From: Crossiella sp. SN42
GTDB lineage: Bacteria; Actinomycetota; Actinomycetes; Mycobacteriales; Pseudonocardiaceae
Direction: 5' to 3'
NCBI RefSeq assembly: GCF_023897065.1
Contig: NZ_JAMHIV010000008.1
Span: forward strand, 62,001-126,000
Length of the DNA stretch: 64,000 nt
Part shown: piece by piece, positions 41,272 through 51,867 of the stretch
Layout of the letters: each line of letters opens with the position of its first letter
Position numbering within the stretch: position 1 is the first letter of the stretch
Made by a program: the position numbers and the translations under genes
Notes under the pieces: generated by a model
The model's database searches: none
What the model was told of the DNA's origin: nothing
The model's input: the letters and a program-made list of their open reading frames with translations, nothing else

Positions 41272-42264
41272 TCAGCTCTCCCCTTGGGCGGGCACGCCCC
41301 GCACTCCGTCGCCGGCGCCCGCGGCGAAGTCGATCAGATCCTGGAGCGGGATGGTGGCCGACAGCGCGCCCGCCACTCCCGCGTTGAGGCGGAGCCGCAC
41401 TCCGCCGAGGTCCAACAGCTGGTCGCCGCGGGCCTGCTGGCACCGGGTCCAGCTCTCCGGCAGCCGTTCCGCCGAGGTGCACACGTCCAGCACCAGCCCG
41501 CCGGCCTCCTCGGCCAGGAACAGCTCGCCGGGGTGGTCCGGGTACTCGACCATGACCAGCTCCCAGCCGAGCAGGGTGCGCAGCGCGGTCTCCCTCGGCC
41601 CGTAGCCGGAGAGGGCCAGCTCAAGATCGCGTTCCAGCTGGTTGGTCGGCCGGGGCCAGCCCAGCGCCTGCGGGCCCGGCCGGTAGCCGGGGTTCGGCGC
41701 CCACTCGCCGAAGTTGCCGTCCTCGTCCACCCGGTAGCCGCCGCGCACACCCCAGGGCGGCACCACGCCGTTGGTGTCGAACTCGGCGTCCACGGAGTAC
41801 AGCCAGCTGTTCGGCTGGTGCCGGGCCACCGCGCGCATCTCCTCGGTGACCTCCGGCGGCTCGCCCACGGCCGGGGTGTGCTCTTCGGAGAGTGCCTCCT
41901 GCTCGGCCACGGTGCCGACCAGCGCGGGATCGGCCGGGCCGAACAGGAACAGGCTCGCGCCGACCGCGGTGGCCTCCGGGTGGTGCACCTCGGTGCCGCT
42001 GGACCAGTTGCGGACCTGGCCCAGGCAGACCACGTCCCGCCGGGCGCCGTGCACGGCCAGGAACCAGTCCGCCGCCTCCAGCTCCCGCCGCACCCGCAGC
42101 AGCGCCTCGAACACGTCGTGCGCGGTGGCCTCGGCCACGCCCCACGGCCCGTGCACGCGCACCGAGGCGTCCTCGGTCTCGCCGCCGCGCCGGTACTCCA
42201 CCCGCGCGGGGACGAGCTCCGCCCCGCGGAAGGCGGTCACCTCGATGCTGTGCGAACCGGCCAT
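41272..42264 (-). CDS. type VII secretion system-associated protein (SseB-like C-terminus)
   Basis: A 330-residue soluble protein. The middle matches actinobacterial T7SS-associated proteins: P-N-S-W-L-Y-S-V-D, P-P-W-G-V-R-G, then N-P-x-Y-R-P-x-P-x-A-L-G-W-P-x-P-T-N. The C-terminal 110 residues look SseB-like (E-L-F-L-A-E-E-A-G-G ... T-S-A-E-R-L-P-E-S-W). The first 120 residues form a separate alpha/beta domain with W-G-V-A-E-A-T-A. It probably assists the toxin or its chaperone; the function is not established. It lies three bases after the nucleoside hydrolase and six before the next gene. Confidence 0.66.
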   Translation of the reverse strand: MAGSHSIEVTAFRGAELVPARVEYRRGGETEDASVRVHGPWGVAEATAHDVFEALLRVRRELEAADWFLAVHGARRDVVCLGQVRNWSSGTEVHHPEATAVGASLFLFGPADPALVGTVAEQEALSEEHTPAVGEPPEVTEEMRAVARHQPNSWLYSVDAEFDTNGVVPPWGVRGGYRVDEDGNFGEWAPNPGYRPGPQALGWPRPTNQLERDLELALSGYGPRETALRTLLGWELVMVEYPDHPGELFLAEEAGGLVLDVCTSAERLPESWTRCQQARGDQLLDLGGVRLRLNAGVAGALSATIPLQDLIDFAAGAGDGVRGVPAQGES

Positions 42265-42267
42265 CGG

Positions 42268-43272
42268 CTACCTGGTCACCGTGGTGCCATCGAGCAGCGC
42301 GTCGAACTTCAGGCCGAGCCAGCGGTTGAACGCCGGGTAGTCCGCGGCCCTGGTCAGCAGCACCTCGGCGCCGCCCTCGGCCAGGCTCATCCGGCCGATC
42401 TCGTCCAGCACCACGGTCCTGGCGACCAGGCGGACGAACGGCAGTCGCAGCGCGGCGGTGAGCGTGAGGCCGTCGTGCTGGATGGTGCCGGGGTGGAAGC
42501 GGGTGAACCACTGGCCCAGGTGCGCGGCGAGCAGCCTGGCCCACACCGGGGCCTCCGGCGCGGCCAGCCGCCGGTGCAGGTCCTCGCTCGCGCGGATCTC
42601 CAGCTCGGGGGTGAAGGTCACGTCGGAGAGCACCAGGCGCGGCTGGTTCGCCCTGGCCAGCACCACCCTGGCCGCCTCGGGGTCCATCCGCACGTTGTGC
42701 TCGGCCCGCTCCGGGTCGCGGTAGTTCAGCGCCCCGCCCATCTGGGTGATGACCAGCCGCTCGGCCAGTTCGGGGCGGGTGGTGAGCACCTCGGCCAGGT
42801 TGGACATCGGGCCGAGCCCGGCCCAGCGCACCGGTCCCTGGTAGCGGTCGCACACCGCGGTGACCGCGTCCACCACGTCCTCGCGCTGCGCGGGCACCTC
42901 GGCGGGTACCAGGCCGTCGATGCAGTCCAGCCGGGTGTTGCCCAGGTCCCGGCCGGTCACCACGGCCACCTCGGGGCGGCCCAGCAGGTCCAGCAGCAGC
43001 CGGACGAACCGGGCGCGACGGCCGCCGGGCAGCTCGTCGGTGGTCACCACCAGGGTCAGCTCGGGCAGCGTGGCGGCGGCGACCAGCGCGATCGCGTCGT
43101 CCGGGTCACCGCCGGCGTCGGTGTCCACGATCAGCGGGGCGCCCTGCTGCGAGGCCGGGAACGGCGCGTCCAAGCCGGGGGTCTCCGGCAGGCCGAACCG
43201 GGTGTTCAGCTCGATCAGCGCCTGGCGCGCCTCGTTGATGTCGTAGTCGAAGTCCTCGCTGATCTCACCCAC
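42268..43272 (-). CDS. nucleoside hydrolase (inosine/uridine-preferring family)
   Basis: A 334-residue nucleoside hydrolase. It keeps the Ca-binding V-D-T-D-A-G-G-D-P-D-D-A (about 49-60), G-L-G-P-M-S-N-L, M-G-G-A, E-H-N-V-R-M-D-P-E-A-A and the catalytic H-D-G-L segment, so it should be active on the N-glycosidic bond of nucleosides. It also has an N-terminal extension of about 45 residues with D-Y-D-I-N-E-A-R. The GTG start at 43272 overlaps the giant toxin gene by eight bases. Placement inside a toxin operon is unusual; the substrate could be an NAD-derived riboside or a modified nucleoside (speculative). Confidence 0.83.
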   Translation of the reverse strand: MGEISEDFDYDINEARQALIELNTRFGLPETPGLDAPFPASQQGAPLIVDTDAGGDPDDAIALVAAATLPELTLVVTTDELPGGRRARFVRLLLDLLGRPEVAVVTGRDLGNTRLDCIDGLVPAEVPAQREDVVDAVTAVCDRYQGPVRWAGLGPMSNLAEVLTTRPELAERLVITQMGGALNYRDPERAEHNVRMDPEAARVVLARANQPRLVLSDVTFTPELEIRASEDLHRRLAAPEAPVWARLLAAHLGQWFTRFHPGTIQHDGLTLTAALRLPFVRLVARTVVLDEIGRMSLAEGGAEVLLTRAADYPAFNRWLGLKFDALLDGTTVTR

Positions 43273-46200
43273 CGGTTGACCCCTCCAGCATCGCGGGGTT
43301 CTCCTCGAACGCCTGGGCGAACTGCTTGCGCTCCTGCTTGGAGCCGCACTGATCGTAGGCGGCCCACACCCGCTGGGCCTGCTCCCCGGTCAGCCCGGCC
43401 GAGTCGATGACGGCCATGATCTGGTTGACCGACTTCTTGTCGTGCCTGCGCACCAGCGAGTCCATCACCCGCTCGAAACGCGGGTCGGCGGCCTCGTCCT
43501 GGCCGACCCAGGAACGCACCCCGTCCCGGCCGTGCTCGGCCGAGGCGGTCAGCTCGCCCCGCCAGTCCGCGCCCTCGGCCCGCCGGTTCGCCACGTGCGC
43601 GGCGCAGTCGCCGACCGCGCGCAGGTTGACCTCCATCGCGCCCTCGCGCACCGAGGGGTCGGTGAACGGCGCGGCCACCCGCAGCGGGTTGAGCCCGGCC
43701 AGCGGGTCGGCCTCCTGCCGCGAGGGCACCTGGGCCGGGCCCTCCGCGCCCACCCCGCGCGGGCTGGACAGGGTGCCGTGCAGGGTCTCCTCGATGACGC
43801 CGATCGCGTCCTGGTGGGCGAAGGTGCGGCTCGGGTCGGTGGGCAGCTCGTCCAGTGGCTTGCCCTGGCCCTCATCGGGCCCCAGGTCGACCGCGTAGCC
43901 CTTCTTGTGGTCCGGGTGCGGGTCGGTGGGTTCCTGGCCGTGGAAGGCGTAGTGGCCCTGGAAGCTGGCCTCGTCGTAGATCGCGGAGAGCAGTTCCTGG
44001 ACGGTGCCCTTGTAGCTGGTGTCCACCAGGCTGATCGAGGCCCCCGCCTCGTCCACCGGCACACCGCTGGCGCGCAGGTAGTCGGTGAGGCGTTCGTAGG
44101 CGCCGTCCACCAGGCTCTCGTCGATCTTGCGGCTGTCCCGGAAGGCCTCGATGCCCTCGAACGGCCTGCCGGTGCTGCGCTCGACGTCGAGCACCGCGGT
44201 CTCGGCCACCGCCCTGGAGAGCACCACCTCGCGGCAGTGGTCGGCGAAGAAGGCCGGGTCCAGGGTGCGCGCGGCCAGCGCCAGGCTGTGCCCGTCCCGG
44301 CCGAGGAAGACCACCCGGTGCTCGGGGTTGTCCGCGACCATCTCGCGCAGGTCGTCCATCATCCGCACGGCGAGGTCGACGATCACCGGCGCGGTGTACT
44401 CCCTGGCCACCTCGTAGGAGTCGGCCAGCGCCGCCCGCTGTTCGGGGTCGGTGATGCCCAGCCGGTCCGCCGCGGCGTCCACGGCCTCGTCCCGGCGGGC
44501 CTCCGCCTCCGGGTCGCCGACGCGCTCGGACAGCGGCGGCTCGGGCTCGGTCGAACCGTCCTGGGTGTCGGCGGTCGGGTCCCCGACGGTGGCTTCGTCC
44601 TCGGCCGCCCGGTCCACGGCAGGCTCGTCCGCGCCCGGTTCCGTCGCCAGAGTGTCCACTGTGGACTCAGCGGCGGATTCCGTTGTGGCGTCGGCGTTCT
44701 CCGGCGTGCCGTCACCGCTGCCCGATTCCGGGTCCGGCATGGCGAAGGCCGGTGGCGGCGGTGGCGGTCCGCCCGGCGGCGGTTCGGCGGTGCCGGTGGC
44801 CGTCGGCGGGTCCTCCGGGTCGTCATCGCCGCGGTCGGCCGGGGGAGCCGCCTCCGCCTCGGCCGCGGCCTTGGCGGCCTGGAAGTCGGCCACCCGCTGC
44901 TCCTGCGCCCGCGTGTAGGCCTCGCCCTCAGCGGTGAGCTTCCACTGGCCGGTGGCCGGGTCGTACGCGCCGAGCAGCCTCGACTCGCCATCGCGGCCGG
45001 TCAGCCAGATCTCCGCCGGCTCGGTGAACGGGTGTGGGGACAACTCGAACTCGGGCACCGGGTTGTCCCGGCTGCCGGTGAACCCGTGCCCGGCGAACGG
45101 CGGGTCGATGCTGGAGCTGCCACCCATCGGGAACGGGAGGCTGGGGTCGTGGTTGCCGTAGGCGATCGGCATCGCCTCCAGCGGCGTCCGCTGCCGGGAG
45201 GTGCCATCCGGCTCCTCCACCGTGCCCGGCTCGAACGGGAACCGCAGCGAGACGATGCTGTCGTCGTTCATGTCGTACGGCGGCCGCCCGTTGCGGCCTT
45301 CGTAACCGGGGTCGGTGTAGTCCAGCCGAAGGCCCTCGATCACCTCGCCCGGAGTGCGCAGGTGTGCCACGTCGCTGTACCTGGCGGTGAAGCCCTTGGT
45401 CTCGTTCGGCACACCGAACCGGCCGGCCTGCGGGTCCGGCGGTGGCGGGATCACCTTGTTCAGCAACAGGTTCGTGGCCGCCTCCGCGGTCAGCGCACGC
45501 TGGAGCAGCTCGCCGGGAGCCGCCGTGACCTGGTCCCGGATCGCCTGCATGACCTTGGCGTCCTGCGGGGTGAAGTCCTCGATCGCGGTGTTGCGGATCC
45601 GGTCGAAGTCGGCTCTGGTGATCTCCATTTCCAGCCTGGCGCCTGCCGCCGCGAGCAGGTCGTCGAGCTGGGCCGGGAACCCATCGGAGCTGTCCAGCTG
45701 CGCGTGCGCGTACTGGGTCTCGTAGTCGGTGCCGTCGGTGAACGTGTAGTGCTCGCCCGGCACCGGATCGGCCTGCCTGCCATCCGGCGGGTCCACCGAC
45801 TCCGGCGCGCTGTCGCTGTCCGCACCGCGCTGGAACGCCCCGGCCCCGGGATCCTGCGGGCCCTCGGGACCCCACACACCAGGGTCGCCCGGCACGAAGC
45901 CGCCGTGGTGGCGGTGCTCGTTGCCCCTGGGGTCGACGGTGACCCAGTCGCCGTTCGGCGGCCAGCCGGGTCGCGGCGGCGAGCCGTCGCTGGCGATGTT
46001 GCTGCTGGCGAAGACGTTGCCCTTGGTGTCGACCCAGACGTCGGACCGGCTCGCGGTGACCGGGACCTTCAGCGCCGCGGCCAGTTGCGCGGCGAACTGG
46101 TGCCCGGTCTGGCAGGACAGCAGCCGGATCGGCTGGCCGTTCCAGTCCGGGTTGGCCCTGATCACCTCGGCCAGCGTGTTCGCGTCCACCCGGCCGCGGC

Positions 46201-49200
46201 CGAACTGGACCGAGTTGGGGCCGCCGTGCAGGTCGACGGTGAACCGGTGCGGATCCGGCCGGACCAGCCGGGCGGAGTCCAGGTGCGCGCCCTGGTGCGG
46301 CGGGTAGATCGACATCCCGGACCTGGTGCGGTGCATCAGGTCCAGGTCGCCGTCGCGCAGCCCCAGTGATTCCGGGTCCCGCCGGAAGTTCAGCAGCTCG
46401 CCGAGCGGCCGTTCCCTGCTCGGCCGCGGCAGGGCCTGGTCCGACGGCGGCTGGACCTGCTGGCTCGGCTGCGCGTTGAGCTGGGCCTGCTCCGCCTTCC
46501 AGTGCTTGAGCGCGATCTCGTCCCGGGGATCGATCTCGTCCCGCCGCGCGCGCTGCTCCAGCTCGCGCATCTTGGCGTCGTAGTTCGCCCGGTCCTGCTG
46601 CGCCTGCCGCTCGGCCTGCACCCGAGGGTCGACGTAGTCGGAGCCGACCGGCCCAAAACTCGTCGGCTGCGAGCGGTCCATGCCGAAGTCGGTGCGCGGA
46701 TCCCGCTGGCTGCCCTGGTCCAACCGGTTCGGCTGGAACACCGGCGCCGGCGGGCGGGGCGGCGGGGCGTCGAAGCGCGGCCCGGCGAAACCAGGCGGCG
46801 GCATGGTGTGGCCCGGCGGAATCCGGCCGGGAGGCATCCGGCCGGGCGGCGGCACGGGCGGGCGGCCGGTGTTGTCCCGGTTCGGGAAACCGGCGGGAGC
46901 GTCCCGGCGCGGCCCACCGGCCGGCGGCAGGTCGCGACGCGGCCCACCGTCGTGCCGGGGCGGCATCGGCGGGTTGCCACCCTGACCCGGCGCCATCGGC
47001 GGCAGGTCCCGGCGCGGCCCGCCGGTGCGCGGCGGCATCCCACCCTGGTTCGGCGGGAACCCACCGGGCGGCGGCGCGAACCGCTGCCCCTGCGGCGGCA
47101 TACCCCTCGGCGGCGTCGGCGCGTTCGGGTCCACCTGGCGCTGCGGCCCGCCGGGCGGCGGGAAACCCTGTGGCGGCAAGGAAGTCCGGCCATCACCGGG
47201 GCGCGGGAAGCCCTGCGGCGGGGTGGCCGCGTTCGGGTCCACTGGCCGCCCGGGCGCACCGAACTGCGGCCTGCCCTGGTTGGGATCGAACCGCGGACCC
47301 TCCGGCGGGAGGGTGTGCCGGACCATCGGTTGTCCGGGCTGGCGCAGCGGCTGGACCGGGGCGTCCTGCCGGGGCGGTCCCGCCTCGGGACGCGCGCCGG
47401 GCGGCGGCAGATCCGGGCGAGCGCCACCGGGAGGGGGCAGGTCGGACCGGACTGGGCCGCCCGCTGGGGGCAGATCGGAGCGGACTGGGCCGCCCGCTGG
47501 GGGCAGGTCTGAACGGGCCGGGCCGCCCGCCGGTGGCAGATCCTGGCGGACCGGACCGCCGGCTGGCGGCAGATCCTGGCGAGTGGGTCCGCCGGGGGGC
47601 GGCAGGTCTTGGCGAGCCGGTCCGCCCGCTGGGGGCAGGTCGGACCGGACCGGTCCGCCCGGTGGCGGCAGGTCGGGCCGAGTTGGTCCGCCCGGAGGTG
47701 GCAGGTCTGGCCGAGCCGGGCCGCCGGAAGGGGGCAGATCAGTGCGAGCCGGACCGCCAGGAGGGGGCAGGTCGGCGCGAGCCGGTCCAGCGGCCGGCGA
47801 CAGATCTGGCCGGGTCGGGCCGCCTGCTGGTGGCAGATCGGATCGGACCGGTCCGCCGGTTGGCGGCAGGTCCGCGGGCGCGGCCGGCGACAGGTCGGGG
47901 CGAGCGGTGCCGGGAAGAGGTCCGGCCGAGGGCTGGACGGGCGGTTCCTGCCGCGGCGGCGCTGGTGGCGCTTGTGGCGGGGCGTCCTGGCGGACCGTCT
48001 GGCTCGGCGGCGGCACGTCCGGCCGGTCCGGCACCGGGACGGGAGCGTCCAGGCGGGCCGACAGCGGGCTCAGCCGGTCGCCGGTGACCAGGGTGTCGGC
48101 CAGCGTGGACTTCGGCGCCGGGACATCCGGCAGCTTGGCCATCGGCGGGTTGACCAGCGAGCCGTCCGGGTTGCGCGGGGTGGGCACCTCGGTCATCTCG
48201 ATGACCCAGCGGCCCTTGGCGTCCTGGTACCTGGCGGTCACCTCGAAGCTGGTGCCCGGCGCGAACAGCACCTCGCCCTCGGACTTGAGCGCGGCCGTGG
48301 TGATGTCCCGGCCGGTCAGCGAGTTGATCACCATCTTGACCTGGCCGCCGACCGGGCTGCGCTCACCGGCAGTGGTGCTGGTGAAGGAGCGTTCGGTGAC
48401 CACCGACCCCGGCTCGTAGCCCTGCACCATGAGGTCGATGTGCGCCGGGTTGTCGAAGTAGACGTTGCGGGTGACCCGGCCCTCGAAGGCAGGCATCTCG
48501 TTGAGCGCCGAGGTGATCATCCGGATCTGGCCGTCGAACTTGGCCAGCGCCTCGGGATCGCCGTGCCGCAGCGCCGCGTTCAGCTCGCGGAAGGAGTGGT
48601 CCACCGTGTAGCCGAACAGGGCCGCGACCTGCTCCGCGGGCACCCGCTCCAGCAGCGCGCGCAGCTCCGGCCGGGACTCGGCCAGCTCGCGCATGTCCGC
48701 CATGTCCTGTGCGAACAGTTGACGCCCGTAGTCGGAGGCGAGCATGTGCTCGAGATCGGCCTGGCTCGCCTGGTAGTCCGGGTTGCCGAGGTAGTCGCCG
48801 TCGGGCGCGAACTCCTGCGGACGGTCCTCTGTGGACTCCGGAAGCGGATCCGGATCGGCTTGCGGCTGCTCGACATCCGGTCGCTGAGTGTCCACAGTGG
48901 ACGACTCATCAGGTCCACTGTGGACGGTGTCGGGCGGCTCCGGCGGACTGCCCGGTGGCGGGGTGGCGTGCGGCTGCGGCGGCTGGAACCGGCGCGGGTC
49001 CATCGAGCTGTTCGCCGGCTCGTGCTCGCCGCGCCGCCAGACCTCGCGCGGGCTCGTGCTGGGCGGGTTGTCACCCCAGGTCGGCGCGTGGCCGGGCGGG
49101 TGCGGCTGGTTGTGCGGCTGGCTGGTGCCATCCGGCCGGAAGGTGGCCCACTCGCCGTTGGGCGGCCAGCCGGGGCTGTACTCGCGGCCCGGCCGGGTGT

Positions 49201-51823
49201 CCAGGTGCGCGCTGCTGGCGAAGACGTTGCCGTTGGCGTCGACCCAGGCGTCCTTGGTCGGGGCCAGCACCTCGACGCCGAGCTCGCGGGAGAGCTGGGC
49301 GGCGAACCCGTCCTCGCCGCCACCGGTCTGGCAGGAGATCAGCCGGATCGGCTGCTGCCCGTCCCAGTCCGGGTTCGACCGGATGATGTCGGCCAGGTCG
49401 CGCGCGGACAGCTTCTGGTCGCCGACCTTGACCTGGTTCGCCGAACCGTGCAGGTCCACGGTGAACCGGCCAGGATCGGCCGCCACCCGCATGCTGGCGT
49501 GCGAACCGGAGGAGAACCGGTCCTCGAAGGCGTGCAACACGATCCCGGCCTGGGACCGCTGGATCTTGGGCTCCAGCCCGGCCAGGTGGTCCGGCAGCGG
49601 CGCGGGCCTGCGCGGCGCGGGCCCCTCGTCGGCGGTCACCGGCGCGGGACGCGCTGGCGGCTGCTCGCCCGGCGAGACCGGACCGTGCTGCGGCGGACCG
49701 GCCGGGCGCGTGGGCGGTTGTGCGGCCGGGCCGTCCACCTGGATCGGCGGCGTGGTGACCACAGCCACGTCCGGGGTCATGACCGGGGCGCCGTCCTGGC
49801 GCAGGGTCATCGGCGGCGCGGGCGGCGGCGGAGCGGGAGCTGGGCCGGGACCGGGCGTAGGGCCGAAGCCCGGTCCGAAACCGGGGCCGAAGCCCGGGGC
49901 CGAACCGGGACGGCCCACGACTCCGCCCGGCACCGGCTGCACACCGACGTGGCCCGCCGGCGGGTGCGCGCCCGGGGCGGGCTGCGGGCCGGGGGCGTGG
50001 CCGGGCTGGCCGCCGGGGGTCGGCGAGGGACCCGGACCAGGTGTGTGGCCGGGAGTGGGACCGGAGCCCGGCGTCGGGCCAGAGCCGGGTGTGGGGCTGG
50101 TGCCCGGTGTAGGGCCAGAGCCAGGTGTGGGGCTGGTGCCGGGCGCGGGACCGGAACCGGGTGTGGGGCTGGTGCCCGGTGTGGGGCCAGAGCCGGGAGT
50201 GGGGCTGGTGCCGGGTGTGGGGCCTGAGCCGGGTGTCGGGCCGGATCCGGGTGTGGGGCTGGTGCCGGGCGACTGGCTCGGCCCGGAGCTCGGGGTCGGG
50301 CCGGGGCCCGAGGTGTTCGGCGAGTGCGCCGGCCCGGAGCCCGACGGCGAGGGACCGCCGCCCGGGGTCGGGCTGGGGCCGCCACCCATCGGCGGCGTGC
50401 CACCCATCGGCCCGCGCGGCGCGGGCGTGCCGCCGCCACCCGCAGGCGGCTGACCGCCCGGTGGCGGCGCGCCCTGCGGCTGCTGGCCGGACGGGCCGAA
50501 CTGCGGCTGCTGCTGTTGCTGCTGGTGCGCCGGACCCTGCGCGGGCTGGCCCTGGGGACCGCCGTCGCTCTGCGGGCGCACCGGCGGGGCCTCTGGCGGG
50601 GCGACGCCGGAGGTCGAGGTGCTGTCCTGGTTGCCGCGGGGAGCCGGTCCGTCACCCGAGCCGCCGCCCGGTCCGCCGCTGTGCGCGCCGCCGGAGCCGC
50701 CGCCGGAACCACCGCTGAAGCCGGAACCGCCGGGTCCGCCGCCCGAGCCGCCGCCCGAGTCACCGGAACTGGAGCTGGAGCTCGGACTCGGGCTGGGGCT
50801 CGGGCTGGGGCCGGAGAGGTCCGGCGCCGGTGGTGCCGACGGGGGCGCCGCGCGGCCGCCGTCGCCGGTGCCGCCCGCGTTGCCCAGGTTGGTGTCCAGC
50901 GAGGCCAGGTTGGCCATGGACCTGGCGTCGAAGCTCTCCTTGGCGCCGCCGAGGCCGCCGGAGACCGCGCCGGAGGTGCCGCCGAGGGCCACGTCCTTGA
51001 GGTCGAAGTTGCCGCTCAGCGCGCCTTCCGCGGCCGCCGAGCCCATCCCGGTCAGGCCCTCTTCCAGCGCGTTCTTGCCCATGGTCTTGCCGATGCCGTC
51101 GCCGACGCCGTCACCGAAGGCCTTGCCCATGCCGCCGCTGACCGCGCCGCCGACCAGGCCGGAGATCGCGCCGGACTTGGCCGCGTCCAGGGTCAGGCTG
51201 GTGTCCCAGGAGTCGCGGCTGCCCTTGGCCATCTGGAACAGCTGCACGCCGGCGTCGATGGCCACCCCCGCGGCCACCTCGATGCCCACGTTGATCACCA
51301 GGCGGCGCAGCAGGTTGGTGCCGAAGCGCTGCACGATGGTCTGGATCAGCCTGCGGAAGATGCCCTGCACGACCACCCTGGTCGCCATCTGGGCGACCGG
51401 GATGCCCGCGGTGCTCGCGCCGAAGCTGACGAAGGCGGCCGCGATCATGGCCGCGATCTGCGCGGCCAGCAGGATCAGCGCCGCGATGATGGACAGTTTC
51501 GCGTACTCGACTTGCAACGAGCAGTTCTTGCAGGCCGAGCTGAGCGTCTTGGTCAGCTCCTGGAGCTTGGGCAAGGCGCCCTCGCCGCCCTGGGCCAGCT
51601 TCTTCCAGAACTCGTCGAAGGCCTTGGCCGCGTCGCCCTCCATGTGCGAGCGGGCCTCACGGACGGCGTTCTCGGCGTTGCGCAGCGCGCTCTCGACGTC
51701 GCCCGAGGCCTTCTCCCACGCCTGGCTGAGCCGCATCAGCGCGGTCTCGTCACCCTCCGGCCACTCCGAGCCCACCACGATGGGCGCCAGCCACTGCAGC
51801 CAGCCAGGCAGTTCGATTCCCAC
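43265..51823 (-). CDS. giant CpnT-like T7SS polymorphic toxin candidate with ADP-ribosyltransferase domain
   Basis: A 2852-residue protein. Residues 1-100 resemble the WXG100-like CpnT N-terminal domain ([17 protein letters not shown]). A hydrophobic stretch follows at 108-135, then a Gly-rich region to about 315. A Pro/Gly/Ser linker runs to about 745. Protease-like module 1 (750-900) has D-L-H792-G and S-C831-Q-T-G. An ADP-ribosyltransferase domain (about 1005-1200) has R1119, S1149-T-T and E1182-x-E1184. A Pro-rich 11-residue repeat (about 1330-1475) precedes module 2 (about 1840-1960), which has D-L-H1866-G and S-C1904-Q-T-G. An unassigned domain spans about 2020-2290. An acidic Pro-rich linker and a C-terminal domain with V-F-L-G-R-D-G-H (about 2420-2852) complete it. 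The GTG start has GGGGAG upstream. The WXG partner precedes it; NAD/ADP-ribose-type genes follow. Confidence 0.85.
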   Translation of the reverse strand: MGIELPGWLQWLAPIVVGSEWPEGDETALMRLSQAWEKASGDVESALRNAENAVREARSHMEGDAAKAFDEFWKKLAQGGEGALPKLQELTKTLSSACKNCSLQVEYAKLSIIAALILLAAQIAAMIAAAFVSFGASTAGIPVAQMATRVVVQGIFRRLIQTIVQRFGTNLLRRLVINVGIEVAAGVAIDAGVQLFQMAKGSRDSWDTSLTLDAAKSGAISGLVGGAVSGGMGKAFGDGVGDGIGKTMGKNALEEGLTGMGSAAAEGALSGNFDLKDVALGGTSGAVSGGLGGAKESFDARSMANLASLDTNLGNAGGTGDGGRAAPPSAPPAPDLSGPSPSPSPSPSSSSSSGDSGGGSGGGPGGSGFSGGSGGGSGGAHSGGPGGGSGDGPAPRGNQDSTSTSGVAPPEAPPVRPQSDGGPQGQPAQGPAHQQQQQQPQFGPSGQQPQGAPPPGGQPPAGGGGTPAPRGPMGGTPPMGGGPSPTPGGGPSPSGSGPAHSPNTSGPGPTPSSGPSQSPGTSPTPGSGPTPGSGPTPGTSPTPGSGPTPGTSPTPGSGPAPGTSPTPGSGPTPGTSPTPGSGPTPGSGPTPGHTPGPGPSPTPGGQPGHAPGPQPAPGAHPPAGHVGVQPVPGGVVGRPGSAPGFGPGFGPGFGPTPGPGPAPAPPPPAPPMTLRQDGAPVMTPDVAVVTTPPIQVDGPAAQPPTRPAGPPQHGPVSPGEQPPARPAPVTADEGPAPRRPAPLPDHLAGLEPKIQRSQAGIVLHAFEDRFSSGSHASMRVAADPGRFTVDLHGSANQVKVGDQKLSARDLADIIRSNPDWDGQQPIRLISCQTGGGEDGFAAQLSRELGVEVLAPTKDAWVDANGNVFASSAHLDTRPGREYSPGWPPNGEWATFRPDGTSQPHNQPHPPGHAPTWGDNPPSTSPREVWRRGEHEPANSSMDPRRFQPPQPHATPPPGSPPEPPDTVHSGPDESSTVDTQRPDVEQPQADPDPLPESTEDRPQEFAPDGDYLGNPDYQASQADLEHMLASDYGRQLFAQDMADMRELAESRPELRALLERVPAEQVAALFGYTVDHSFRELNAALRHGDPEALAKFDGQIRMITSALNEMPAFEGRVTRNVYFDNPAHIDLMVQGYEPGSVVTERSFTSTTAGERSPVGGQVKMVINSLTGRDITTAALKSEGEVLFAPGTSFEVTARYQDAKGRWVIEMTEVPTPRNPDGSLVNPPMAKLPDVPAPKSTLADTLVTGDRLSPLSARLDAPVPVPDRPDVPPPSQTVRQDAPPQAPPAPPRQEPPVQPSAGPLPGTARPDLSPAAPADLPPTGGPVRSDLPPAGGPTRPDLSPAAGPARADLPPPGGPARTDLPPSGGPARPDLPPPGGPTRPDLPPPGGPVRSDLPPAGGPARQDLPPPGGPTRQDLPPAGGPVRQDLPPAGGPARSDLPPAGGPVRSDLPPAGGPVRSDLPPPGGARPDLPPPGARPEAGPPRQDAPVQPLRQPGQPMVRHTLPPEGPRFDPNQGRPQFGAPGRPVDPNAATPPQGFPRPGDGRTSLPPQGFPPPGGPQRQVDPNAPTPPRGMPPQGQRFAPPPGGFPPNQGGMPPRTGGPRRDLPPMAPGQGGNPPMPPRHDGGPRRDLPPAGGPRRDAPAGFPNRDNTGRPPVPPPGRMPPGRIPPGHTMPPPGFAGPRFDAPPPRPPAPVFQPNRLDQGSQRDPRTDFGMDRSQPTSFGPVGSDYVDPRVQAERQAQQDRANYDAKMRELEQRARRDEIDPRDEIALKHWKAEQAQLNAQPSQQVQPPSDQALPRPSRERPLGELLNFRRDPESLGLRDGDLDLMHRTRSGMSIYPPHQGAHLDSARLVRPDPHRFTVDLHGGPNSVQFGRGRVDANTLAEVIRANPDWNGQPIRLLSCQTGHQFAAQLAAALKVPVTASRSDVWVDTKGNVFASSNIASDGSPPRPGWPPNGDWVTVDPRGNEHRHHGGFVPGDPGVWGPEGPQDPGAGAFQRGADSDSAPESVDPPDGRQADPVPGEHYTFTDGTDYETQYAHAQLDSSDGFPAQLDDLLAAAGARLEMEITRADFDRIRNTAIEDFTPQDAKVMQAIRDQVTAAPGELLQRALTAEAATNLLLNKVIPPPPDPQAGRFGVPNETKGFTARYSDVAHLRTPGEVIEGLRLDYTDPGYEGRNGRPPYDMNDDSIVSLRFPFEPGTVEEPDGTSRQRTPLEAMPIAYGNHDPSLPFPMGGSSSIDPPFAGHGFTGSRDNPVPEFELSPHPFTEPAEIWLTGRDGESRLLGAYDPATGQWKLTAEGEAYTRAQEQRVADFQAAKAAAEAEAAPPADRGDDDPEDPPTATGTAEPPPGGPPPPPPAFAMPDPESGSGDGTPENADATTESAAESTVDTLATEPGADEPAVDRAAEDEATVGDPTADTQDGSTEPEPPLSERVGDPEAEARRDEAVDAAADRLGITDPEQRAALADSYEVAREYTAPVIVDLAVRMMDDLREMVADNPEHRVVFLGRDGHSLALAARTLDPAFFADHCREVVLSRAVAETAVLDVERSTGRPFEGIEAFRDSRKIDESLVDGAYERLTDYLRASGVPVDEAGASISLVDTSYKGTVQELLSAIYDEASFQGHYAFHGQEPTDPHPDHKKGYAVDLGPDEGQGKPLDELPTDPSRTFAHQDAIGVIEETLHGTLSSPRGVGAEGPAQVPSRQEADPLAGLNPLRVAAPFTDPSVREGAMEVNLRAVGDCAAHVANRRAEGADWRGELTASAEHGRDGVRSWVGQDEAADPRFERVMDSLVRRHDKKSVNQIMAVIDSAGLTGEQAQRVWAAYDQCGSKQERKQFAQAFEENPAMLEGSTGG
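47400..47890 (-). repeat. tandem 33-bp repeats encoding an 11-residue Pro-rich unit
   Basis: About 13 imperfect copies of an 11-codon unit, R-x-D-L-P-P-x-G-G-P-x, lie within the giant toxin gene. The variable positions change mainly among Ser, Pro, Gln, Ala and Thr. It is probably a flexible linker between the ADP-ribosyltransferase domain and the second protease-like module. Confidence 0.85.
50030..50290 (-). repeat. tandem 36-bp repeats encoding a 12-residue Pro/Gly/Ser/Thr unit
   Basis: Several copies of the 12-codon unit [12 protein letters not shown], with partial units, lie within the long N-terminal linker of the giant toxin gene. Such DNA is prone to slippage and may vary in copy number. 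Confidence 0.8.
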
Positions 51824-51867
51824 GAGCTCGTGCTCCCCATCCCGCCGCTAGCGGCGCGCGCCCCTGC

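Noticed and set aside
43442-46369. Long plus-strand frames opposite the giant toxin gene
   Set aside because: No ribosome sites or family motifs, and they cross domain boundaries of the well-supported minus-strand protein.
47400-50290. Tandem repeats considered as a CRISPR array
   Set aside because: Units are contiguous, in frame, 33-36 bp and encode Pro-rich linkers; there are no unique spacers and no cas genes.
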